Of a DNA stretch of 11,227 nt, positions 6,908 to 11,227 are shown in pieces. The position numbers and the translations under genes are program-made. Within the stretch, counting starts at the first letter, position 1. Each line of letters opens with the position of its first letter. The DNA lies in contig CAKQEI010000073.1 of assembly GCA_934230115.1 (NCBI GenBank), positions 1 through 11,227 on the forward strand, given 5' to 3'. A model generated the notes under the pieces. That model did not search any database and was not told the origin of the DNA. It saw only the letters and a list, made by a program, of their open reading frames with translations. The DNA is from an uncultured Prevotella sp. (GTDB taxonomy: Bacteria; Bacteroidota; Bacteroidia; Bacteroidales; Bacteroidaceae).

Positions 6908-6995
6908 TTTGTTCGTAGCTGTCTTGCTTCATCTAAGTAAATAGTTCGTTTCTCCTCCGTAGTGCCTCAATAGTAGCTTCGCTTTTTGTTCGCTA
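6908..6995 (-). repeat. Degenerate left extension of the 11-bp array
   Basis: Read on the minus strand and cut every 11 bp in the phase of the units at 6996-7028, this stretch shows recognisable copies: 6985-6995 (TAGCGAACAAA), 6974-6984 (AAGCGAAGCTA), 6941-6951 (AAACGAACTAT) and 6908-6918 (CTACGAACAAA). More diverged units lie between them. The first and last are exactly 77 bp (seven units) apart. I read this as a decayed part of the same array; the two weakest units (6919-6940) would not be called on their own. Confidence 0.5.
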
Positions 6996-7233
6996 TTTCT
7001 TCGATAGATCTTCGATAGATCTTCGTTCGGCAATCGAAGAACGAACGAAGGGAGAACGAAGGATGAACGAAGGTCGATCGAAGAACCATCGAAGGTCGAA
7101 CGAGAAACGAACGAGAAACTATCGAAGACCGATCGAGAAACAATCGAAGACCGATCGAGAAACAATTGAGAAAACCATAACCCGCTACTTCGCTTTGTTC
7201 GGGATCCGTTCGGGATTCGTTCGGGATGCTCTC
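6996..7233. repeat. Phased 11-bp repeat array that switches strand twice
   Basis: Three blocks of one 11-bp family, consensus roughly GA(A/T)CGA(A/G)(G/A)AAC. Block 1 has three minus-strand units (6996-7006, 7007-7017, 7018-7028). Block 2 has thirteen plus-strand units with no indel from 7032 to 7174; base 2 (A), base 5 (G) and base 6 (A) never vary, and base 4 is C in twelve of thirteen. Units 9-12 form a 22-bp higher-order repeat in two copies (7120-7163). Block 3 has four minus-strand units (7190-7233), of which GAACGGATCCC and GAACGAATCCC are clearest. The plus strand is purine-rich in block 2 and pyrimidine-rich in blocks 1 and 3, so a transcript could pair one block with another (for example 7021-7029 with 7042-7050). 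An 11-bp unit does not respect codons. Function is unknown. Confidence 0.85.
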
Positions 7234-7376
7234 GCTGTAAGGAGAGCAAGAAAAAACTATGTGGACAGGAAAAAATAGAGTAGGGTGTAGTCTTCAAGGC
7301 CTTTGAAAGCCAACAGGATGGATTTATTATGCAAAATACTGTTAAAATACCTTGTATTTGTGAAAAATAGTCGTTT
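7234..7376. other. Intergenic stretch between the repeat array and the rpsL control region
   Basis: No gene is supported here. Visible small structures are an imperfect palindrome near 7293-7310 (TTCAAGG..CCTTTGAA) and a short hairpin 7345-7350/7354-7359 (AAATAC-CTT-GTATTT). Neither is strong enough to name. The base composition returns to AT-rich toward the rpsL promoter. Confidence 0.5.
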
Positions 7377-7392
7377 TGACAAGATATTGTCA
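7377..7392. promoter_or_regulatory. Perfect 6-4-6 dyad upstream of the rpsL promoter (candidate operator)
   Basis: TGACAA-GATA-TTGTCA is a perfect inverted repeat with a 4-bp spacer, ending 9 bp before the -33 region. Its centre lies about 55 bp before the predicted rpsL start site, a place often used by dimeric activators. No regulator gene is nearby to name. It could be chance in AT-rich DNA. Confidence 0.4.
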
Positions 7393-7401
7393 CTTTATAT
7401 A

Positions 7402-7433
7402 TTAGGTATTTTCAGAAAAAGTTCGTACCTTTG
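7402..7433 (+). promoter_or_regulatory. Promoter of the rpsL operon
   Basis: TACCTTTG at 7426-7433 is an exact TAnnTTTG -7 box. Twenty bp upstream is TTAG (7402-7405), a one-mismatch -33 element. Transcription should begin about 7438-7441, giving a leader near 75 nt before the rpsL ATG. The leader just before the start codon is almost pure A/T with no Shine-Dalgarno, as in strongly expressed Bacteroidetes genes. Confidence 0.75.
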
Positions 7434-7514
7434 CACCCCGAAAACGGCTTGTTACACAGGCTGTTGCTGAATACGACAAATAAAATAAAAATATATAAAT
7501 TAAAAATTAGAATT

Positions 7515-7895
7515 ATGCCTACAATTTCACAGTTGGTAAGAAAAGGCAGAAAGGTGCTCGTAGACAAGAGCAAGTCACCGGCTTTGGATTCATGTCCTCA
7601 GCGTCGTGGTGTTTGTGTTCGTGTTTACACAACAACACCTAAGAAGCCTAACTCGGCAATGCGTAAGGTTGCCCGTGTACGTTTGACAAACTCTAAGGAG
7701 GTTAACTCCTACATCCCGGGAGAGGGACACAACCTTCAGGAGCACTCAATCGTGCTTGTTCGCGGTGGTCGTGTAAAGGACCTTCCAGGTGTTCGTTACC
7801 ACATCGTTCGCGGTACACTCGATACAGCAGGTGTTGCCAATCGTACACAGCGTCGTTCTAAGTACGGTGCTAAGCGTCCTAAGGCAAAGAAGTAA
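7515..7895 (+). CDS. rpsL: 30S ribosomal protein S12
   Basis: A 126-aa S12, the decoding-centre protein of the small subunit. The conserved core is present: VRKGR at 8-12, [22 protein letters not shown] at 27-48, and [13 protein letters not shown] at 84-96. K43 and K88, the residues whose changes cause streptomycin resistance, are wild type, as is D89. The frame stays open upstream to 7431, but that region overlaps the -7 box. The ATG at 7515 gives the universal [10 protein letters not shown] start and is chosen. This is the first gene of the str/S10 block, driven by the promoter at 7402-7433. Confidence 0.98.
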   Translation: MPTISQLVRKGRKVLVDKSKSPALDSCPQRRGVCVRVYTTTPKKPNSAMRKVARVRLTNSKEVNSYIPGEGHNLQEHSIVLVRGGRVKDLPGVRYHIVRGTLDTAGVANRTQRRSKYGAKRPKAKK

Positions 7896-7993
7896 TCAAT
7901 ATTAGATAATTGATTGTCGGACGAAAAATTTTAAAAACGTTTTGCTGGAGAATTGTTAATAGACAGGTTGAGTAAATGCCCAAGAGAGGGCGT
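7894..7993 (+). promoter_or_regulatory. Structured rpsL-rpsG gap (candidate S7 control region)
   Basis: The 148-nt gap holds two hairpins. One is 7894-7900/7909-7915 (AATCAAT with ATTGATT), overlapping the rpsL stop. The other is 7976-7981/7988-7993 (ATGCCC with GGGCGT, one G-T), whose stem contains a six-codon mini-frame ATG CCC AAG AGA GGG CGT TGA (7976-7996). In E. coli, S7 represses its own operon by binding the rpsL-rpsG gap. An equivalent here is inference; these structures do not obviously copy the E. coli site. Confidence 0.4.
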
Positions 7994-8043
7994 TGAAGAA
8001 CAGTAAGAGACAACCCCACGCAGACAAATTTTTTCAAAACAAC

Positions 8044-8520
8044 ATGAGAAAAGCAAAACCAAAGAAGCGCGTGATCCTTCCGGATCCGAAATTCAACGAC
8101 CAGAAGGTCTCTAAGTTTGTAAACCACTTGATGTATGACGGTAAGAAGAATACCTCATACGAAATCTTCTACAAAGCACTTGACACAGTTCAGGAGAAGA
8201 TGTCTAAGGAGGAGAAGTCAGCTCTCGAGATTTGGAAGCAGGCTCTCGACAACATCACTCCGCAGGTTGAGGTAAAGAGCCGCCGTATCGGTGGTGCTAC
8301 TTTCCAGGTTCCGACAGAAATCCGTCCGGAGCGCAAGGAGAGCATCTCAATGAAGAACCTCATCGCTTTCGCTCGCAAGCGTGGCGGTAAGAGCATGGCT
8401 GACAAGCTCGCTGCTGAGATTATGGATGCTTACAACAACCAGGGTGGTGCTTACAAGCGTAAGGAAGACATGCACCGCATGGCAGAGGCTAACCGCGCTT
8501 TCGCTCACTTCAGATTCTAA
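8044..8520 (+). CDS. rpsG: 30S ribosomal protein S7
   Basis: A 158-aa S7, which binds the 3' major domain of 16S rRNA and nucleates head assembly. The ATG at 8044 gives the Bacteroidetes N-terminus [15 protein letters not shown]. An in-frame TTG at 7993 would add 17 residues with no family counterpart and would lie inside the possible regulatory hairpin, so it is rejected. Recognisable segments are [16 protein letters not shown] (23-38), [19 protein letters not shown] (75-93) and the C-terminal [14 protein letters not shown]. It is in the expected place between rpsL and fusA. S7 is the known autoregulator of the str operon in E. coli. Confidence 0.97.
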   Translation: MRKAKPKKRVILPDPKFNDQKVSKFVNHLMYDGKKNTSYEIFYKALDTVQEKMSKEEKSALEIWKQALDNITPQVEVKSRRIGGATFQVPTEIRPERKESISMKNLIAFARKRGGKSMADKLAAEIMDAYNNQGGAYKRKEDMHRMAEANRAFAHFRF

Positions 8521-8545
8521 TATAATAATAAGGTAAAAAGGAAAA

Positions 8546-10660
8546 ATGGCAAATCGCGATTTACATTTGACTCGTAACATCGGCATTATGGCCCACATCG
8601 ATGCCGGTAAGACCACTACTTCTGAGCGTATCCTGTTCTACACAGGTAAGACTCATAAGATTGGTGAGGTTCACGACGGCGCTGCCACAATGGACTGGAT
8701 GGCTCAGGAGCAGGAGCGTGGTATCACTATCACATCTGCTGCTACTACATGTAACTGGAACTATCTTGGCAAGTCATACAAGATTAACTTGATTGATACT
8801 CCGGGACACGTTGACTTCACCGCTGAGGTAGAGCGCTCACTGCGTGTACTCGACGGAGCAGTTGCTACTTACTCAGCAGCCGACGGCGTTCAGCCACAGT
8901 CTGAGACAGTATGGCGCCAGGCCGACAAGTACAACGTTCCTCGTATCGGTTATGTTAACAAGATGGACCGTTCAGGTGCTGACTTCTTCGAGACAGTACA
9001 GCAGATGAAGGACATCCTCGGTGCTAATCCTTGTCCTATCCAGATTCCTATCGGAGCTGAGGAGAACTTCAAAGGTGTAGTTGACCTTCTCAAGATGAAG
9101 GCAATTCTGTGGCACGACGAGACAATGGGTGCTGAGTACGATGTTGAGGAAATTCCTGCCGACCTCGTTGATGAGGCTAACGAGTGGCGCGACAAGATGG
9201 TAGAAGCTGCTGCCAACTTCGATGACGCTCTTATGGAGAAGTATCTCGAGGGTGAGGAAATCTCTGAGGAGGAGCTTATCGCAGCAATCCGCAAGGGTAC
9301 AATCTCAATGGAACTTACTCCTATGCTTCTCGGTTCTTCATACAAGAACAAGGGTGTTCAGCCGCTTCTCGACTACGTTTGCGCATTCCTTCCTTCACCT
9401 CTCGATACAGCTGCTATCGTTGGTACAAACCCTGACACTGAGGAAGAGGAGGATCGTAAGCCTTCTGAGGACGAGCCTACTTCGGCTCTTGCGTTCAAGA
9501 TTGCTACCGACCCGTTCATGGGCCGTCTGGTATTCTTCCGCGTTTACTCAGGTAAGGTAGTTGCCGGTTCTTACGTTTACAACCCACGTTCACGCAAGAA
9601 GGAGCGCATCTCACGTCTGTTCCAGATGAACTCAAATAAGGAAATTCCTATGGAGTCAATCGACGCTGGTGATATCGGCGCAGGTGTAGGTTTCAAGGAT
9701 ATCCGCACAGGTGATACTCTCTGCGACGAGGCACATCCTATCGTGCTCGAGTCAATGACATTCCCTGATACTGTAATCTCTATCGCAGTTGAGCCTAAGA
9801 GCCAGGCTGACATCGCCAAGCTTGACAACGGTCTTGCTAAGCTCGCTGAAGAGGACCCGACATTCACCGTTCGTACCGACGAGCAGAGTGGTCAGACCAT
9901 TATCTCTGGTATGGGTGAGCTTCACCTCGACATCATCATCGACCGTCTGAAGCGTGAGTTCAAGGTAGAATGTAACCAGGGTAAGCCACAGGTTAACTAC
10001 AAAGAGGCTATCACCAAGCCTGTTACTCTCCGCGAGGTTTACAAGAAGCAGTCTGGTGGTCGCGGTAAGTTCGCTGACATCATCGTAACAATCGGCCCGA
10101 AGGACGAGGATTACAAGGAAGGCGACTTGCAGTTTGTTAACGAGGTTAAGGGTGGTAACATTCCTAAGGAATTCATCCCCTCAGTTCAGAAGGGCTTCGA
10201 GAATGCCATGAAGAACGGTATCCTCGGTGGCTATCCTATGACTGGTATGAAGGTTGTCCTCACTGATGGTTCATTCCACCCGGTTGACTCTGACCAGTTG
10301 TCATTCGAGCTTGCTGCCCTCAACGCTTACAAGAACGGTTGCCCGAAGGCAGGTCCGGTTCTTATGGAGCCTATCATGAAGGTAGAAGTTGTTACTCCTG
10401 AGGAGAACATGGGTGACGTAATCGGCGACTTGAACAAGCGTCGTGGTCAGGTAGAAGGCATGGAAGAGGCTCGCTCTGGTGCTCGTATCGTTAAGGCTAT
10501 GGTGCCTCTGTCAGAGATGTTCGGTTATGTAACCGCTCTCCGTACAATCACCTCTGGTCGTGCTACAAGCTCTATGGAGTATGACCATCACTCACCACTC
10601 TCAAGCGCTATCGCTAAGGCAGTACTTGAGGAAGTTAAGGGTCGCGCAGACCTCGTGTAA
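8546..10660 (+). CDS. fusA: Translation elongation factor G
   Basis: A 704-aa EF-G, the GTPase that drives tRNA-mRNA translocation and, with the recycling factor, ribosome splitting. GTPase motifs are intact: G1 AHIDAGKT (16-23), G2 RGITIT (58-63), G3 DTPGHVDF (84-91) with catalytic H88, and G4 NKMD (138-141). The remaining domains II to V are complete through a C-terminal segment containing [16 protein letters not shown]. The position after rpsG and the canonical motifs point to the housekeeping EF-G, not the divergent second EF-G that some Bacteroides carry elsewhere. The ATG at 8546 lies 25 nt after rpsG. No tuf follows; a 196-nt structured gap leads to rpsJ. Confidence 0.98.
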   Translation: MANRDLHLTRNIGIMAHIDAGKTTTSERILFYTGKTHKIGEVHDGAATMDWMAQEQERGITITSAATTCNWNYLGKSYKINLIDTPGHVDFTAEVERSLRVLDGAVATYSAADGVQPQSETVWRQADKYNVPRIGYVNKMDRSGADFFETVQQMKDILGANPCPIQIPIGAEENFKGVVDLLKMKAILWHDETMGAEYDVEEIPADLVDEANEWRDKMVEAAANFDDALMEKYLEGEEISEEELIAAIRKGTISMELTPMLLGSSYKNKGVQPLLDYVCAFLPSPLDTAAIVGTNPDTEEEEDRKPSEDEPTSALAFKIATDPFMGRLVFFRVYSGKVVAGSYVYNPRSRKKERISRLFQMNSNKEIPMESIDAGDIGAGVGFKDIRTGDTLCDEAHPIVLESMTFPDTVISIAVEPKSQADIAKLDNGLAKLAEEDPTFTVRTDEQSGQTIISGMGELHLDIIIDRLKREFKVECNQGKPQVNYKEAITKPVTLREVYKKQSGGRGKFADIIVTIGPKDEDYKEGDLQFVNEVKGGNIPKEFIPSVQKGFENAMKNGILGGYPMTGMKVVLTDGSFHPVDSDQLSFELAALNAYKNGCPKAGPVLMEPIMKVEVVTPEENMGDVIGDLNKRRGQVEGMEEARSGARIVKAMVPLSEMFGYVTALRTITSGRATSSMEYDHHSPLSSAIAKAVLEEVKGRADLV

Positions 10661-10678
10661 TAATCACGTAATTGCGTA

Positions 10679-10698
10679 GGGAGACGCTCGCGTCTCCT
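10679..10698 (+). promoter_or_regulatory. Hairpin just after fusA
   Basis: GGAGACG (10680-10686) pairs with CGTCTCC (10691-10697) around the loop CTCG, with a G-T pair at the base. It is a compact stable stem 18 nt past the fusA stop. It is followed by an A-rich stretch, not T residues, so it is unlikely to terminate by itself. It may mark an mRNA 3' end after processing or be part of a leader for rpsJ. Confidence 0.5.
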
Positions 10699-10712
10699 GA
10701 CAAAATAAAACT

Positions 10713-10774
10713 AAAGGGACATGGGGCGTCGCTTAGCGAATGACTCTTAAGCGACGTACCCCACCTCCTTTTTT
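10713..10774 (+). terminator. Candidate terminator or attenuator between fusA and rpsJ
   Basis: A long hairpin: TGGGG (10722-10726) and CGTCGCTTA (10727-10735) pair with TAAGCGACG (10748-10756) and CCCCA (10759-10763), leaving a 2-nt bulge. Outer pairing of AAAGG (10713-10717) with CCTTT (10767-10771) can lengthen it. A run of six T follows at 10769-10774, 5 nt past the CCCCA strand. It has the form of an intrinsic terminator. Because rpsJ follows on the same strand with no clear promoter, partial termination (attenuation) is more likely than a full stop. Confidence 0.6.
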
Positions 10775-10775
10775 C

Positions 10776-10822
10776 GGCTGTTCAGCACTCCAAGTTGAGA
10801 ATATAATCACGCTGAACGTGCC
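10776..10822 (+). promoter_or_regulatory. Stem-loop leader before rpsJ
   Basis: GTTCAGC (10780-10786) pairs with GCTGAAC (10811-10817). A lower GGC/GCC stem (10776-10778 with 10820-10822) is joined through a small internal loop. The 24-nt apical loop may hold a further CTC/GAG pair (10788-10790 with 10797-10799). It lies 35 nt upstream of the rpsJ ATG. Its shape would suit a ribosomal-protein binding leader; L4 plays that role for the E. coli S10 operon, but I see no proof of homology. No TAnnTTTG box is found between it and rpsJ. Confidence 0.45.
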
Positions 10823-10856
10823 ACATTAAATTGCATTATAAACTTTAAATACAATT

Positions 10857-11162
10857 ATGAGTCAGAAAATTCGTATCAAGCTGAAGAGCTACGACCACAA
10901 GCTCGTAGACAAGTCAGCTGAAAAGATCGTGAAGGCAGTTAAGGCCACAGGTGCTATCGTTAGCGGTCCTATTCCATTGCCTACACACAAGCGTATCTAC
11001 ACTGTAAACCGCAGTACTTTCGTTAACAAGAAATCACGTGAGCAGTTCCAGCTCTCAGACTTCAAGCGTCTTATCGACATCTATAGCTCAACAGCTAAGA
11101 CAGTTGACGCTCTCATGAAGCTTGAGCTCCCGAGCGGTGTAGAGGTAGAAATCAAAGTATAG
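10857..11162 (+). CDS. rpsJ: 30S ribosomal protein S10
   Basis: A 101-aa S10, a small-subunit head protein that also works as NusE in transcription antitermination. Clear family segments: [21 protein letters not shown] (5-25), [17 protein letters not shown] (37-53) with the flexible loop, and the C-terminal [11 protein letters not shown]. The length matches the family and the ATG at 10857 is the natural start after an AT-rich leader. It is the first gene of the S10 cluster, joined here to the str genes. Confidence 0.98.
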   Translation: MSQKIRIKLKSYDHKLVDKSAEKIVKAVKATGAIVSGPIPLPTHKRIYTVNRSTFVNKKSREQFQLSDFKRLIDIYSSTAKTVDALMKLELPSGVEVEIKV

Positions 11163-11189
11163 TAACATTCATTTTTAATATTCATTGAA

Positions 11190-11227
11190 ATGCCAGGATT
11201 AATTGGAAAAAAAATCGGAATGACATC
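11190..11227 (+). CDS. rplC: 50S ribosomal protein L3, 5' end only
   Basis: The first twelve codons read MPGLIGKKIGMT and run off the window. This is the conserved L3 N-terminus (GLIGKKIGMT), and rplC is the gene expected after rpsJ. The gap from rpsJ is 27 nt and AT-rich. L3 binds 23S rRNA early in large-subunit assembly. Confidence 0.93.
   Translation, partial: MPGLIGKKIGMT

Noticed and set aside
6996..7233. CRISPR array
   Set aside because: There is no alternation of conserved repeats and unique spacers, the 11-bp unit is too short, and no cas gene is present.
7063..7278. A 71-codon plus-strand open frame rich in Arg, Lys and Glu
   Set aside because: Mostly translated repeat units (Glu-Lys and Arg patterns from CGAGAAA and CGAAG). 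No start context, no recognised domain, and it crosses two orientation blocks of the array.
6929..7393. A 154-codon minus-strand open frame across the repeat array, Ser/Phe/Arg-rich with an 11-residue period
   Set aside because: The period arises because three 11-bp units equal 33 bp. The repeat units lack stops in this frame. Composition is unlike the neighbouring genes, and the frame runs from the dyad upstream of rpsL to the decayed repeats with no family resemblance.
7431..7514. Upstream extension of rpsL by 28 codons
   Set aside because: The extension would begin inside the -7 box and adds residues absent from S12 proteins; the ATG at 7515 gives the universal N-terminus.
7993..8043. TTG-initiated N-terminal extension of rpsG
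   Set aside because: The ATG at 8044 matches the known S7 start in this group, and the added residues have no family counterpart.

Overview
The window looks like a chromosomal segment of a Bacteroidales member (Bacteroidetes, plausibly Prevotella or a relative; genus not certain). The evidence is threefold. Two promoters match the Bacteroidetes form (TTTG near -33, TAnnTTTG near -7). Coding genes start after A-rich leaders with no clear Shine-Dalgarno. The ribosomal gene order is rpsL-rpsG-fusA-rpsJ-rplC with no tuf after fusA. Nothing in the sequence suggests phage or plasmid.

Layout. (1) 1-132: the 3' part of tRNA-Leu(UAA), followed by an intrinsic terminator. (2) 143-2251, plus strand: prmC, recX and a ComF-family phosphoribosyltransferase; the last two overlap by ATGA. 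(3) 2248-5789, minus strand: a cysteine desulfidase/UPF0597-family enzyme whose stop overlaps the comF stop, a strong GC-rich terminator, dsbD and tRNA-Arg(CCU). (4) 5790-6874: an AT-rich gap, a Bacteroidetes-type promoter, and a two-gene HEPN/MNT (HepT/MntA-like) toxin-antitoxin module. (5) 6875-7514: a non-coding stretch dominated by an unusual array of 11-bp units that switches orientation twice, then a dyad-symmetric site and the rpsL promoter. (6) 7515-11227, plus strand: rpsL, rpsG, fusA, rpsJ and the first codons of rplC, with structured gaps between rpsL and rpsG and between fusA and rpsJ that could be autoregulatory leaders.

How the genes relate. The str/S10 block encodes translation machinery, and PrmC modifies release factors, so both serve translation. 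RecX modulates RecA, and ComF homologues are tied to DNA uptake. DsbD moves reducing power to the periplasm. The HEPN/MNT pair is an accessory toxin-antitoxin insertion between housekeeping loci.

The least explained element is the 11-bp phased, strand-switching array at about 6908-7233. It has thirteen gap-free units on one strand, flanked by opposite-strand units of the same family, and degenerate copies continue in the same phase on the left. I do not recognise it as a named element. It does not look like CRISPR, an insertion sequence or a coding repeat.
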